From the NCBI RefSeq assembly GCF_904846235.1, contig NZ_CAJGZN010000010.1, forward strand, positions 1 to 64,000: 64,000 bases of DNA, read 5' to 3'. The notes beneath the pieces were generated by a model. The model ran no database searches. It was not told where the DNA came from and saw nothing but the letters and a program-made list of their open reading frames with translations. Positions 8,443-19,514 of this stretch are shown in pieces (positions within the stretch are counted from its first letter, which is position 1; the number at the start of each line of letters is the position of its first letter). This DNA comes from Psychrobacter immobilis (GTDB taxonomy: Bacteria; Pseudomonadota; Gammaproteobacteria; Pseudomonadales; Moraxellaceae). The translations under genes and the position numbers were made by a program.

Positions 8443-8910
8443 TTAATCTAGCGTGATTTTGGTTCCACTCTTGGTAAAGTTCATCACAAACTGACTCTTA
8501 AAGTTGCGTACATTATTTTCGTAAGTCAGCAAGCTGCGCGTGAACTGGTGGTAGTCGCTCATGTTCTTTGCATTGACCATCAGCATAAAATCAAAATCGC
8601 CAGATACTTCATAACAGCTCATCACTTGCGACTGCGCATCCATCAAACGCTCAAATCGATGTTGCATCGACGTATTGGAGCGCTCCATTTCTATCATCAC
8701 CACTGCGGTCAGACCGTAACCCACTTTATTAGGACTAACGATGGCGACTTGTTTGGTAATCACGCCGCTATCTATCAATGCTTGAATGCGACGCTGAGCC
8801 GTCGCAATAGAAACGTGCACTCGTTCTGCGACAGTTTTAAGCGGTAATGTCGCATCATCTTGCAATAAGTTCAAAATGGCTTTATCGGTGTCATCTAGAT
8901 GCTGACTCAT
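8443..8910 (-). CDS. Lrp/AsnC family transcriptional regulator
   Basis: A 155-residue regulator of the leucine-responsive protein family. The N-terminal AsnC-type winged helix-turn-helix is clear (DKAILNLLQDDATLPLKTVA...SIATAQRRIQALIDSGVI, residues 8-50). The RAM ligand-binding domain follows, with YEVSGDFDFMLMV near residue 99. Such proteins form octamers or dimers that sense amino acids and often control a divergent neighbour, here a drug/metabolite transporter. AGGA eight bases before the ATG supports the start. It is the standard length for the family. The ligand cannot be read from sequence. Confidence 0.9.
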   Translation of the reverse strand: MSQHLDDTDKAILNLLQDDATLPLKTVAERVHVSIATAQRRIQALIDSGVITKQVAIVSPNKVGYGLTAVVMIEMERSNTSMQHRFERLMDAQSQVMSCYEVSGDFDFMLMVNAKNMSDYHQFTRSLLTYENNVRNFKSQFVMNFTKSGTKITLD

Positions 8911-9176
8911 GTGCTTATCCTTTTACAGTAACCCTTTTATATAAATGGGTTTTGGAGTAAAAATATAATAAGAATTATGCATTTATTAAATTATTATCAT
9001 AATAACTTAGTAAATGATAAATAAATTGATTTATAAGGTAGTAATTGAAAAATAAATTCATTATTTTTGATAAATAGATAATTTATATCATAAGACATCA
9101 GTAGAATAATACCTATCAGCCAATAGTTACGCAACTTACGCACGCTGAGCTTCACCTTTTATCCTTATCTCAATCT
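8911..9176. promoter_or_regulatory. A+T-rich divergent promoter region between lrp-like gene and rarD-like gene
   Basis: The 266 bases are strikingly A+T-rich between 8950 and 9090, with runs such as TTTATTAAATTATTATCA and repeated ATAAAT blocks. Lrp-family proteins bind A+T-rich, bent DNA, so this is a plausible autoregulatory target. No single operator stands out. Confidence 0.45.
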
Positions 9177-10199
9177 ATGGTGCTTCCCATGTCTATGCAA
9201 ATGCTATCCAATACCTTCACTACGAGCCTCACACGCTGGCTGTTACCTAGTGTTTGGACAACTGGTAACACGCAGCAGCGCACGCTGATGTTGGGAGTGT
9301 CATTTGCCATCTTATCCAATATCTTGTTTGGTGTACTCTATGCGTATAGCAGCTTTCTGACGCCTTTATCGGGTACACAAGTGTTTATCTGGCGTATGCT
9401 GTCAATGTGGGCGGTGTTGGTTGGCTACTTATTGATAAGTGGACGTCTGGGATTGCACATCGATAAATTGAAAGTGTTAAGAGGCGCTAAGCAGTGGGCT
9501 TGGCTGCTATTACCTACGCCAATATTCCTTAGCCAGTTTTGGTTATTTATGTGGGCGCCAGTGAATGGGCAAGGTGTGCAAACCGCGATGGGATACTTCT
9601 TATTCCCGTTAATGATGGTAGTGTTTGGTTGTGTCCTCTTTGGCGAAAAACTAAGCCGTTTGCAATGGTTGGCAGTGGCCTTTGCTGCATTGGGCGTGGG
9701 TAGTGAAGTTATCCGTACGCAAAGTGTCTCTTGGGCGACGCTATGGGTATGCGGTACGTATCCCGTTTACTACATTTTACGCCGACTGCAGGGAATTGGA
9801 GCCGTAACTGGGTTATTGGTTGATTTAACGATATTTGCGCCTTTTGCGCTGGCTTACTTGTTCTTCTTTGCCCCAAGTAGTTTGGCGCTAGTTAGCGGCT
9901 CTGGTTTCTTTATCATGATGCTAGTAGGTTTGGGTGTGCTCAGTGTCTTGGCGATGAAGACCAATATTGATGCCAGTCAAATGCTACCAGTCAATGTCTA
10001 TGGCATGATGAGCTATCTAGAGCCAGCGTTGCTGTTTATCTTGGCAGTGACCGTACTAGGTAACCCATTTGAATCAGCGATGATCTATAGCTATGGTCTG
10101 ATTTGGTTAGGTATTGGGTGTTTGATTGCTCATGGTGTTAGGCAATTGCGTCAGGCTAGTAGAAAGACAGCATCGTCTCTAGAAGAGCAAATGGCATAG
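9177..10199 (+). CDS. EamA-family transporter, RarD-like
   Basis: A 340-residue inner-membrane protein with about ten hydrophobic helices in two EamA halves. The opening (GVSFAILSNILFGVLYAYSS) and the mid block GYFLFPLMMVVFG match the RarD branch of the drug/metabolite transporter superfamily, whose substrate is not known. It is longer than typical RarD because of about 38 N-terminal residues before the first helix. The ATG at 9177 has no convincing ribosome site and later Met codons (9189, 9195, 9201) are possible starts. It is divergent from an Lrp-type regulator, which suggests control by an amino acid and perhaps amino-acid export. Confidence 0.8.
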   Translation: MVLPMSMQMLSNTFTTSLTRWLLPSVWTTGNTQQRTLMLGVSFAILSNILFGVLYAYSSFLTPLSGTQVFIWRMLSMWAVLVGYLLISGRLGLHIDKLKVLRGAKQWAWLLLPTPIFLSQFWLFMWAPVNGQGVQTAMGYFLFPLMMVVFGCVLFGEKLSRLQWLAVAFAALGVGSEVIRTQSVSWATLWVCGTYPVYYILRRLQGIGAVTGLLVDLTIFAPFALAYLFFFAPSSLALVSGSGFFIMMLVGLGVLSVLAMKTNIDASQMLPVNVYGMMSYLEPALLFILAVTVLGNPFESAMIYSYGLIWLGIGCLIAHGVRQLRQASRKTASSLEEQMA

Positions 10200-10312
10200 A
10201 AAGTCACTGGCTAGATGTTATAAAGGTGACTATTTTATAAAACTACTACTTTATAAAGCCTATTTTTGCCAACTAACGTTTAAAATGATTTTTATAAAAT
10301 GTGATAGACAAC

Positions 10313-10352
10313 AAAAAAGGACGGCTCAGTAAATATTGAGTCGTCCTTTTTT
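10313..10352. terminator. Bidirectional terminator between the rarD-like gene and smpB
   Basis: GGACGGCTCA and TGAGTCGTCC form a ten-base stem (one G-U pair), flanked by six A on the left and six T on the right. It can end both convergent genes. Confidence 0.85.
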
Positions 10353-10370
10353 ATATAGATTAAATAACGC

Positions 10371-10847
10371 TTAATCTAAATGCTGTTTGAAACCGCGTTG
10401 CTTATCACGTTCCCAGTCACGATCTTTTAGCGTTTTACGTTTGTCATGCTGCTTTTTACCCAAGGCTAGACCAATTTGGCATTTCACCAGTGAGTTTTTC
10501 CAGTAACAAGATAGCGGTACACAAGCGTAGCCTTTCTGGTTGATTGCCCCAGATAGTTTTTCGATTTCACGACGGTTCAGCAGCAGTTTACGGGTACGAA
10601 TACTGTCTGGACTAACGTGCGTTGAGCTCGATAGTAATGGCTGAATGTGCGCCCCAAACAAGAAGGCTTCGTTATTGCGGAATATGACGTACGCTTCAGT
10701 AATCGTCATTTTTCCTGCGCGAATGGCTTTGACTTCCCAACCTTGTAATGCCAGTCCTGCCTCAAAGGTTTCTTCGATAAAATACTCATGACGCGCCTTT
10801 TTATTGGCGCAAATCTGATTATCTGGCTTTTTTGATTTTTTTGACAT
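10371..10847 (-). CDS. smpB: SsrA-binding protein SmpB
   Basis: A 158-residue protein that binds tmRNA and delivers it to stalled ribosomes for trans-translation. Family marks are clear: [26 protein letters not shown] near the N-terminus, NRREIEKL, and the basic C-terminal tail ([17 protein letters not shown]) that enters the mRNA channel. The start at 10847 has GGAG at good spacing; an upstream in-frame ATG at 10871 would add eight unneeded residues. Length equals E. coli SmpB (160). The gene stands alone, convergent with the rarD-like gene. No ssrA gene is seen in the window. Confidence 0.95.
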   Translation of the reverse strand: MSKKSKKPDNQICANKKARHEYFIEETFEAGLALQGWEVKAIRAGKMTITEAYVIFRNNEAFLFGAHIQPLLSSSTHVSPDSIRTRKLLLNRREIEKLSGAINQKGYACVPLSCYWKNSLVKCQIGLALGKKQHDKRKTLKDRDWERDKQRGFKQHLD

Positions 10848-11047
10848 AATTTCTCCATAAGGATGACCCAAAACACAGGCTCCTTATTTAATCAGTCCCA
10901 CTAATTCCTCATCCTAATCCAATAACTGGTCTTGTTTTTTATTTCGATTATGAGATGGATGAGTCGAACTGCCTATTGTATCAAAGCCTCTGGTGAAAAG
11001 GTAAATCAGCTGTTAGGACAAATGTAGCAGATAAGTATTAAGTTTGA

Positions 11048-11617
<570 letters not shown>

Positions 11618-11685
11618 AAGATGTTGCATCAAAGATATGCTGCTAGCACTTGCTAAAACAGTAAGGAGCAGCCATATATGACTGA

Positions 11686-11961
<276 letters not shown>

Positions 11962-12016
11962 AGTACTTATAAGCGATTGATGACGTCTGGGTTTACAACG
12001 TTTTAGGGACAACACG

Positions 12017-13357
12017 ATGACCATGGAAACAATAACCACGCAAACAACAACCACGCAATCCATCCAAGTCACAAACGACTTCGATCAGCAACACCTTTGG
12101 CATCCATATGCTAGCCTGCCACCTACTTATTCTAATATTGTAATCGATCGTGCTGAAGGTATTTATATCATCACCGAAGATGGCACGCGCCTGATAGACG
12201 GTATGTCGTCATGGTGGGCGAGCGTTCATGGTTATAATCATCCTAAGCTAAATGCGGCGATTATTGAGCAATTGGGTAAAATGGCACATGTCATGTTTGG
12301 CGGATTGACTCATCAACCAGCGATAGATTTGGGCAAAAAACTGCTCGACATTGTACCTACTGGTCTCGATGCAATTTTTTATGCGGACAGTGGCAGTATC
12401 GCGGTAGAAGTGGCACTAAAAATGGCGCTGCAGTATCAAGTAGCTGCCAAGCGTCCAACCAAGCAACAGTTTGCATCAACCCATTCAGGGTATTACGGAG
12501 ACACGTGGCATGCCATGAGTGTCTGTGATCCTGTTAATGGTATGCACAGCCTATATGGCAAGCAATTACCGATGCAGCATTTTGTTCCTGCGCCGCCACT
12601 TGGCTTTGATCGCGCATTGCCAGTAGATGAGCGTGAATCATTAACTCAGTTTTTTGTAGAGCATGGCGAACAGCTGGCGGGTTTTATCATTGAGCCAATT
12701 ATTCAGGGCGCAGGCGGGATGCGTTTTTATAATCCTGAATATCTACAATTGCTGCGTCAACTGTGTGATGAGCATGATGTACTACTGATTGCGGATGAAA
12801 TCGCCACTGGGTTTGGGCGTAGTGGTAAATTGTTTGCATGTGAACATGCAGCTATTAGCCCTGATATCATGACCATTGGCAAGGCTTTGACGGGTGGCTA
12901 TATGACTTTTGCCGCCACGCTATGTACCCGCAAAATTGCCGATACCATTCATAATAGTGACTATCCAGCGCTGATGCATGGCCCAACCTTTATGGGCAAT
13001 CCACTGGCTTGTGCAGTTGCGTGTGCATCGATTGATTTGATTATGTCTTATGAGATTGAAGCGCGTACCGCAAATATGCAATGTATTATGGAGCAACAAC
13101 TAGCGCCTGCTGCTTTATTAGAAGGCGTTGCTGAAGTGCGCTGCTTGGGCGCGGTCGCTGTAATTGAGCTGCATGAAGCGGTCGATATGCCCATTTTTCA
13201 GTCTTTATTGATTGATAACGGTATCTGGGTCAGACCATTTGGCAAGCTGGTGTATATCATGCCGCCTTACGTGATTACCGATGATGAATTGACTACCTTA
13301 TGCCAAGCGTTGCTAAAAGTAGTGCGTACGTATTTAGAAAACCGAGGTCAACCATGA
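12017..13357 (+). CDS. bioA: Adenosylmethionine-8-amino-7-oxononanoate aminotransferase
   Basis: A 446-residue class III PLP aminotransferase that converts KAPA to DAPA using S-adenosylmethionine as amino donor, the third step of biotin ring assembly. HLWHPYAS at the N-terminus, the Trp-Trp pair in MSSWWAS, IADEIATGFGRSG, and the PLP lysine in TIGKALTGG (Lys289) are all diagnostic. A Thr/Gln-rich 20-residue leader precedes the fold. Its stop overlaps the bioD start (ATGA), so the two are translationally coupled. bioB, bioF and bioC are not in the window, so the pathway genes are scattered. Confidence 0.95.
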   Translation: MTMETITTQTTTTQSIQVTNDFDQQHLWHPYASLPPTYSNIVIDRAEGIYIITEDGTRLIDGMSSWWASVHGYNHPKLNAAIIEQLGKMAHVMFGGLTHQPAIDLGKKLLDIVPTGLDAIFYADSGSIAVEVALKMALQYQVAAKRPTKQQFASTHSGYYGDTWHAMSVCDPVNGMHSLYGKQLPMQHFVPAPPLGFDRALPVDERESLTQFFVEHGEQLAGFIIEPIIQGAGGMRFYNPEYLQLLRQLCDEHDVLLIADEIATGFGRSGKLFACEHAAISPDIMTIGKALTGGYMTFAATLCTRKIADTIHNSDYPALMHGPTFMGNPLACAVACASIDLIMSYEIEARTANMQCIMEQQLAPAALLEGVAEVRCLGAVAVIELHEAVDMPIFQSLLIDNGIWVRPFGKLVYIMPPYVITDDELTTLCQALLKVVRTYLENRGQP

Positions 13358-14070
13358 GTGTTTTATTTGTTTCTGGTATCGATACCGATATCGGTAAAAC
13401 TTATGCTACTGGGCTGCTTGCTAAAGCGCTTATGCAGCAAGGCTTAAATGTCATCACTCAAAAGCTAGTACAGACAGGTGTATCGATCAATCCAGATAAT
13501 GGTGAGATGAATATCGCTGATGATATTATTACGCATCGTCAACTTATGGACATTCCTTTACAGCAATGTGACCTCGATTTTACGACTTGTGCTCATCGTT
13601 ATAAGAAGCCAGCGTCTCCTCATCTGGCTACTAAATTATCAGGAGAAACACTTGATCCTGATATGATTATCAATGCTACTAAGCGACTGCAATCTGAGTA
13701 TGAGCTGGTACTACTAGAAGGTGCAGGTGGCTTACTTGTGCCGATTACAGAGAATCTACTGATATTAGATTATATTGCCGAGCAAGGCTATCCAGTTATT
13801 TTGGTCACCTCTGGTCGATTGGGCAGCATCAATCATACTTTGCTGAGTTTAGAAGCCATAAAATCGCGCGGATTAATAGTACATAGCGTAATTTATAATC
13901 ATATTCATGATGATGCTGAACAAACGGATACTGAGATCGCAAATAGCACTATTGAGTTTCTACGAAAATACTTGAACAATCATTATCCCAAAGCGCATTG
14001 GCTACAGATACCGTATCTAAAAGATAATCTGGTCGGTAATATTGAAACACTGCCAGAAAATTTTGTTTAG
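13354..14070 (+). CDS. bioD: Dethiobiotin synthetase
   Basis: A 238-residue ATP-dependent carboxylase that closes the ureido ring of dethiobiotin, following BioA. The P-loop GIDTDIGKT (residues 8-16) starts the protein, and LLEGAGGLLVPI (near 130) is the second conserved block. The ATG at 13354 overlaps the bioA stop by four bases (ATGA) and has GAGG seven bases upstream; an earlier frame opening at 13300 is inside bioA. Length is normal. It ends 60 bases before the promoter of the RNase P RNA gene, without an obvious terminator. Confidence 0.95.
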   Translation: MSVLFVSGIDTDIGKTYATGLLAKALMQQGLNVITQKLVQTGVSINPDNGEMNIADDIITHRQLMDIPLQQCDLDFTTCAHRYKKPASPHLATKLSGETLDPDMIINATKRLQSEYELVLLEGAGGLLVPITENLLILDYIAEQGYPVILVTSGRLGSINHTLLSLEAIKSRGLIVHSVIYNHIHDDAEQTDTEIANSTIEFLRKYLNNHYPKAHWLQIPYLKDNLVGNIETLPENFV

Positions 14071-14131
14071 CTTATTTATGTTGTCCACAAAAATAAATTC
14101 AAAAGACATGCGCAGGCAGTCATAAGTTTGC

Positions 14132-14137
14132 TATACT
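14132..14137 (+). promoter_or_regulatory. -10 box of the RNase P RNA gene
   Basis: TATACT is placed seven bases before the first base of helix P1. The -35 region (around 14109-14114, TGCGCA) is poor. Confidence 0.55.
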
Positions 14138-14143
14138 AGCGCG

Positions 14144-14510
<367 letters not shown>

Positions 14511-14589
14511 TTTTTTATTGTTTGTTGTAGTAATAGTTGTAATTAATCTGAATTAAAATCGTTTTTTTGCAAAAAATGCTTATTAGGGG

Positions 14590-14618
14590 TTGACGGCAGT
14601 CAGCAGCTTGGGCATAAT
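14590..14618 (+). promoter_or_regulatory. Sigma-70 promoter of the tRNA gene
   Basis: TTGACG (14590-14595), a 17-base spacer, and CATAAT (14613-14618) give a near-consensus promoter. Transcription would begin near 14625, a few bases before the tRNA. Confidence 0.8.
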
Positions 14619-14632
14619 GTGCAGCCTAAAAC

Positions 14633-14709
14633 GGCGATGTAGCTCAGCTGGTTAGAGCGCATGACTCATAATCGTGAGGTCAAGAGTTCAAGTCTCTTCA
14701 TCGCCACCA
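14633..14709 (+). tRNA. tRNA-Met (anticodon CAU)
   Basis: A full 77-base cloverleaf: acceptor stem GGCGATG/CATCGCC, D-arm AGCTCAGCTGGTTAGAGC, anticodon stem CATGA/TCGTG with loop CTCATAA, T-arm AAGAGTTCAAGTCTCTT, discriminator A and encoded CCA. The CAU anticodon fits elongator Met or Ile2 (lysidine-modified). The acceptor stem and TAGCTCAG entry look like elongator tRNA-Met; the GACTCATAATCG loop region resembles Ile2. I prefer Met. It is not initiator tRNA, since position 1 pairs and the three-GC anticodon stem is absent. Confidence 0.85.
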
Positions 14710-14723
14710 TATATAGTAGTACG

Positions 14724-14757
14724 AAAAAAACCAATCTATCGAGATTGGTTTTTTTTT
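14724..14757 (+). terminator. Rho-independent terminator of the tRNA gene
   Basis: AACCAATCT and AGATTGGTT form a nine-base stem with an ATCG loop, followed by a run of T, 15 bases after the tRNA end. Confidence 0.9.
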
Positions 14758-15089
14758 GCCTAGAATAAATAATCTTCTCAAGGTTTTCCATCAGTTCTTG
14801 ATATACTAGACATTCTCTATAAGTATTAAGTTTTTTTCATTTCATCTGCAAGTCACATCTCTTCTAACAAAATCGCCTTACTTTGCAGTGGAAAACTGCT
14901 AGAATACTCTTTTATGTCTGCGCATTAGAGTTAATGTGCTTGACTATGGATTTTAGACGTTAGTATTAGCCCGATCGGCTTGTTATAAGGGTTAACCTTC
15001 AAAGAAGTACAAGCACGTTATCAATTGCATCTGACAGTATTTATTTTTTAGTTTTATTATTCTATCACCCTTAATTTAGTAGGCGCTTT
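14758..15089. other. Intergenic region upstream of lepA
   Basis: The 332 bases between the tRNA terminator and lepA hold no open frame I can support and no clear dyad. The region is A+T-rich and presumably carries the promoter of the lepA operon; I could not pick one. Confidence 0.4.
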
Positions 15090-16889
15090 GTGACTGCATT
15101 AGCCAATATTCGTAACTTTTCAATCATTGCCCACATTGATCATGGTAAGTCGACACTTGCCGATCGTTTTATTCAAATGTGCGGTGCCTTGCAAGATCGC
15201 GAGATGCAGGCGCAGGTGCTCGACTCAATGGATATTGAGCGTGAGCGCGGTATCACTATTAAAGCACAGTCAGTAACACTGTTTTATGATCATCCAAATG
15301 GTGAGCGCTATCAGCTTAACTTTATTGATACCCCTGGTCACGTCGACTTCTCATATGAAGTGTCGCGTTCATTAGCAGCTTGTGAAGGTGCGCTATTGGT
15401 TGTTGATGCCGCTCAAGGCGTAGAAGCGCAGTCAGTAGCCAATTGCTATACAGCCGTTGATCAAGGCTTAGAGGTCATGGCGGTGTTAAATAAGATTGAT
15501 CTGCCGCAAGTTGAGCCTGAGCGCGTCATTCAAGAAATTGAAGATATTATCGGTATCGATGCCGTTGATGCACCGCGAGTATCAGCCAAATCTGGTCTTG
15601 GTGTTGATAAGCTGCTAGAAGCGCTGGTGGAGTTTATTCCGGCACCAACTGGTGATCGTGAAGCGCCACTCCAAGCACTAATTATTGACTCTTGGTTCGA
15701 TAATTATTTGGGCGTGGTTTCATTGGTACGGGTGCGTGAAGGTACTATACGTAAAGGTGACAAGTTATACATCAAATCGACTCAAGAGGCACATCTAGTT
15801 GGCTCGATTGGTGTCTTTACCCCTAAACCTGTAGATACGGGTGTTTTAGAGGCAGGGGAAGTCGGCTTTGTTATTGCGGGTATTAAAGATATTGCCGGAG
15901 CGCCAGTAGGCGACACTATCACTCATGCTAAAACCCCTGATGTCGACCGTATACCAGGTTTTAAACAAGTCACGCCACAAGTCTATTCTGGTATGTTCCC
16001 AGTAGATTCGAGTGATTTCGAAAAATTCCGTGAAGCTTTGCAAAAATTGCAAATCAACGATGCTTCGCTGTTTTTTGAGCCAGATACGTCGGATGCGCTT
16101 GGCTTTGGTTTCCGCTGTGGCTTCTTGGGTATGCTGCACATGGAGATTATCCAAGAGCGTCTAGAGCGTGAATATGATCTGGATTTGATTACTACGGCGC
16201 CCTCAGTTATTTACGAAATTGAGAAAAAGAACGGTGATGTAATCTATGTAGATAATCCATCACATCTACCTGAGCCAAACAACATTGAAGAGTTCCGTGA
16301 GCCAATTGCCCGCTGTCAGATTTTAGTACCGCAAGAGTTCTTAGGCAATGTAATGACGTTATGTATTGAGCGTCGCGGCGTTCAAGTTGATATGCGTTTT
16401 ATGGGTCGACAAGTACAGCTTATATTTGATATCCCAATGGGCGAAGTGGTCATGGATTTCTTTGATCGTCTAAAGTCAGTCTCACGTGGTTTTGCATCGC
16501 TAGACTATAACTTTGAACGTTATCAAGCCGATAAGTTGGTGAGAGTTGATGTACTAATCAATGGCGATAAAGTTGATGCCTTAGCGATGATCGTGCACGA
16601 AACCCAATCACGTTATCGTGGTAATGCTCTAGTTACTAAGATGAAAGAGTTGATTCCGCGCCAAATGTTTGATGTCGCCATTCAAGCGGCTATCGGTAGC
16701 CAAATCATTGGTCGTAGTACGGTAAAAGCCATGCGTAAAGATGTATTAGCAAAATGCTATGGTGGCGATGTGTCACGTAAGAAAAAGCTATTGTCTAAGC
16801 AAAAAGCTGGTAAAAAACGTATGAAGCAAGTAGGTAATGTGGAAATCCCGCAAGAAGCCTTCTTAGCTGTGTTGCAAGTTGATAGCTAA
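15090..16889 (+). CDS. lepA: Elongation factor 4 (LepA)
   Basis: A 599-residue translational GTPase that acts on ribosomes during initiation and back-translocation. The P-loop AHIDHGKST (14-22), RGITIKAQ (G2), DTPGH (G3) and NKID (G4) are all present. The LepA-specific C-terminal domain ends with the Lys-rich block [20 protein letters not shown]. Length equals E. coli LepA (599). It begins at a GTG with only a weak AGG upstream. It leads the lepA-lepB-DUF4845-rnc-era-recO-pdxJ cluster, as in Pseudomonas and Acinetobacter. Confidence 0.97.
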   Translation: MTALANIRNFSIIAHIDHGKSTLADRFIQMCGALQDREMQAQVLDSMDIERERGITIKAQSVTLFYDHPNGERYQLNFIDTPGHVDFSYEVSRSLAACEGALLVVDAAQGVEAQSVANCYTAVDQGLEVMAVLNKIDLPQVEPERVIQEIEDIIGIDAVDAPRVSAKSGLGVDKLLEALVEFIPAPTGDREAPLQALIIDSWFDNYLGVVSLVRVREGTIRKGDKLYIKSTQEAHLVGSIGVFTPKPVDTGVLEAGEVGFVIAGIKDIAGAPVGDTITHAKTPDVDRIPGFKQVTPQVYSGMFPVDSSDFEKFREALQKLQINDASLFFEPDTSDALGFGFRCGFLGMLHMEIIQERLEREYDLDLITTAPSVIYEIEKKNGDVIYVDNPSHLPEPNNIEEFREPIARCQILVPQEFLGNVMTLCIERRGVQVDMRFMGRQVQLIFDIPMGEVVMDFFDRLKSVSRGFASLDYNFERYQADKLVRVDVLINGDKVDALAMIVHETQSRYRGNALVTKMKELIPRQMFDVAIQAAIGSQIIGRSTVKAMRKDVLAKCYGGDVSRKKKLLSKQKAGKKRMKQVGNVEIPQEAFLAVLQVDS

Positions 16890-16991
16890 TCATTGAGCTT
16901 AATTTAAGATAGCCATTGTAGATAACAGTCAAATGTAGTGAGTCTTATCGTAAAAGTGTTAGATAAGCCGCTCGTTAATAGGCAATTTGGT

Positions 16992-17894
16992 ATGGATTTT
17001 GATTTTAATTTAATTTTAGTGCCGTTAACTATAGTCCTAGGAATTGTTTGGCTGTTAGATAAGTTAGCGCTCAAACAGCGCAAAACTCGTGGTCGAGGTC
17101 AGGAAGGCTTACTAGTTCGCTGGGCTTATGACTTTTTCCCTGTGTTAGCAGTGGTATTGATAGTACGCTCATTTTTAATTGAGCCATTTAATATCCCATC
17201 ATCGTCTATGGTGCCGACGCTATATACGGGTGACTTTATTGCTGTCAATAAGTATGCATATGGCGTGCGCCTGCCGTTAACCTATAATAAGGTGCTAGAT
17301 ACTGGTGAACCTGAGCATGGTGATGTGGCAGTGTTTCGCTATCCTGAAAACCCGAGCATTTATTATATTAAACGCGTTATCGGTTTGCCTGGTGACACCG
17401 TAAGCTATAGTCAAGGCACGTTATCTATCAATGATGTACCTGTTGAGACTAAGTCTGTAGATTTCGCGGCAAATGCTGAATTGACTTCACAGCTATACTT
17501 ACCAGGCCAGGTTGGTCCAGGTCAAGTACTGACTGAGGAGAGTGCTTCTGCAATGGGCCAGCAAGAAGAAGGCGCGGCACAATATTTTGAAGAAGTACAA
17601 GGTGACAACAAACATCTCGTGCGCTATTTAGACGGCATGAACAGTTCACAATACGCGCCATTTTTGCAGCAACAATCACCAGAGGTGGTAGAGTCAGAAG
17701 GCACTGAGTGGCGTATTGATGTGGCAGAAGGTCAGTATTTTGTGATGGGTGATAACCGAGATCGCAGTGCAGACGGTAGATTTTGGGGCTTCGTTCCGGA
17801 TGAAAACCTAGCAGGTAAGGCGGTCTATATTTGGATGCATAAACCACCTGGTCTTAACCTACCGACCTTTGAACGTAATGGTACTATCAATTAA
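16992..17894 (+). CDS. lepB: Signal peptidase I
   Basis: A 300-residue inner-membrane serine protease that removes signal peptides. Two N-terminal membrane segments (about 5-25 and 45-65) are followed by the catalytic PSSSMVPTL (Ser72) and YYIKRVIGLPGD (general base Lys127). VMGDNRDRSADGRFWGFVP closes the catalytic fold. I start at 16992 because MDFDFNLILVP matches the start of Moraxellaceae LepB; a GTG at 16938 would add 18 residues without a ribosome site. A polar insert of about 70 residues (near 160-230) holds acidic Gln/Glu-rich sequence. Second gene of the cluster. Confidence 0.95.
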   Translation: MDFDFNLILVPLTIVLGIVWLLDKLALKQRKTRGRGQEGLLVRWAYDFFPVLAVVLIVRSFLIEPFNIPSSSMVPTLYTGDFIAVNKYAYGVRLPLTYNKVLDTGEPEHGDVAVFRYPENPSIYYIKRVIGLPGDTVSYSQGTLSINDVPVETKSVDFAANAELTSQLYLPGQVGPGQVLTEESASAMGQQEEGAAQYFEEVQGDNKHLVRYLDGMNSSQYAPFLQQQSPEVVESEGTEWRIDVAEGQYFVMGDNRDRSADGRFWGFVPDENLAGKAVYIWMHKPPGLNLPTFERNGTIN

Positions 17895-18025
17895 GATTAT
17901 CAGATTGTCTAGAGATTGATTGGTTAATAATAGTTTTATGCTAATATCATTGCTATCTAATAAATAGCTATTTATTATTTATACACTTATTCAAAATAGT
18001 CGTTTATCTTTAGAAGGATATCATA

Positions 18026-18418
18026 ATGCAGCAATTATCTGGTTTGGCTATGCAGCGCGGCGCCAGTGTGACAAATGTTGTTCTCATTATTATGCTTTTA
18101 GGTATTGCGACTAAGTTGACAGTAGCTATCGTACCGGCTCAGATTGGTGATTATCAATTGACTAAGGTATTAAGTGCACAGCTAAAAGAAGCTAATAACA
18201 ATAAAGAGACAGCCAAACAATTTGTTGAACGTGTCAACAAACAGTTATCTATCAATGCTGACTATGATACTAAAGCGGAAGATGTATTTACCTTTACGGA
18301 TAAAAAAACAGGTCAATTGGCTATTTATAAAGAATATGCAGTAACTAATAACTTTTTTAGCAATGTCGACATCGTGAACCGTTTCGAAGGTAACATCGAG
18401 ATGGCAACAGCAGAGTAA
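18026..18418 (+). CDS. DUF4845 domain-containing membrane protein
   Basis: A 130-residue protein with one N-terminal membrane helix (NVVLIIMLLGIATKLTVAIVPA, about 17-38) and a small extracytoplasmic domain. A DUF4845 gene between lepB and rnc is a conserved arrangement in Pseudomonas and relatives; the role is unknown. GxxxSVTNVVLI at the helix start resembles the N-terminus of pseudopilin-like proteins but has no prepilin cleavage site. AAGGA eight bases before the ATG supports the start. Confidence 0.85.
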   Translation: MQQLSGLAMQRGASVTNVVLIIMLLGIATKLTVAIVPAQIGDYQLTKVLSAQLKEANNNKETAKQFVERVNKQLSINADYDTKAEDVFTFTDKKTGQLAIYKEYAVTNNFFSNVDIVNRFEGNIEMATAE

Positions 18419-18520
18419 GCCATCATAGTACGACATAACGTTTTCATTATTTCATAAAATATATCAAATAATATTATTAAACTAAATCTGTCAAGCAGAA
18501 GGGATAACCACAAACCACGC

Positions 18521-19318
18521 ATGAAACCAACTTCGCACCATTCCCAAGCGGTTCCTACTTCCCAAAAAAATAGTACGTCTGTTGACACGCTTGTTGTTAG
18601 CTCAGAATTTATTCAGCGGTTAGCAGTATTAACGCGTAAGTTAGGCTACGAATTTAATGACTTGAGCCTACCTAAACTTGCATTAACGCATCGCTCATTT
18701 GATAGCAAAAAAAACTATGAGCGCCTAGAGTTTTTAGGTGATGCACTATTAGGGATGATTGTGGGTGAAGCTTTATATCATCGTTATCCTAGTCAAAACG
18801 AAGGGCGCTTAACGCGTATGCGTGCGACATTGGTGCGCCAAGAGTCGTTGGTAATTATCGCTCAAAACTTAGAGCTATCTAACCATCTTATATTAGGAGT
18901 AGGTGAGCGCAAAGGTGGCGGTCGCAATCGTGCTTCTATACTGGCCGATGCCGTAGAGTCTCTGATTGGTGCTATCTATTTAGACAGTAAAGATATGGAT
19001 ATTACTCGTAAATGTGTTCTCTCTTGGTATGGTGATCTAATTGATAATGTCAATGACCAAAAAGCGCTGAAAGATGCTAAGAGTCGGTTACAAGAGTGGC
19101 TACAATCTAAACAGTTTGACTTGCCTAATTACGAGCTCATGGAAACGCGTGGTAATGCACCGCATCAAATTTTCGTTGTACGTTGCCATGTCAATATCAA
19201 TAATTGCCCTGACATTACTGAATCTGGTGAAAGCCGACGTATTGCTGAACAAAAAGCCGCAGAGCTTATGATTAACCAATTACATAAATTGCCAGGATCT
19301 GCCAAAAAACGTGTATAG
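18521..19318 (+). CDS. rnc: Ribonuclease III
   Basis: A 265-residue double-strand-specific endonuclease that processes rRNA and mRNAs. The signature ERLEFLGDALL is at residues 67-77 (Glu70 and Asp74 bind metal), and the second acidic pair is in LADAVESLIGAIYLD. The double-stranded RNA-binding domain follows (DAKSRLQEWLQ to the end). An N-terminal polar extension of about 30 residues exceeds E. coli RNase III (226). The ribosome site is poor and distant. It precedes era, and RNase III often controls its own operon by cleaving the leader. Confidence 0.95.
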   Translation: MKPTSHHSQAVPTSQKNSTSVDTLVVSSEFIQRLAVLTRKLGYEFNDLSLPKLALTHRSFDSKKNYERLEFLGDALLGMIVGEALYHRYPSQNEGRLTRMRATLVRQESLVIIAQNLELSNHLILGVGERKGGGRNRASILADAVESLIGAIYLDSKDMDITRKCVLSWYGDLIDNVNDQKALKDAKSRLQEWLQSKQFDLPNYELMETRGNAPHQIFVVRCHVNINNCPDITESGESRRIAEQKAAELMINQLHKLPGSAKKRV

Positions 19319-19514
19319 CCGATGTCTATTAATGCATTTTTAGATGCAGAATATTAGCTTAGATTGGTTTATAGCTTGCAAAACATATATTAAAACTACC
19401 TCACATATTATTTATTTTAAAACTTTAAATGTTTCTAGCCTGTTTTTAATGGTGACTAAATAAATTTACCATCAAAGACTGTTCGGCTAGTCACAAACCC
19501 TATAGGATTAACTT

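Noticed and set aside
14633-14709. Assignment of the CAU tRNA as tRNA-Ile2
   Set aside because: The anticodon loop resembles Ile2, but the acceptor stem and D-arm entry fit elongator Met better. The call remains Met with stated doubt; checking for tilS determinants would settle it.
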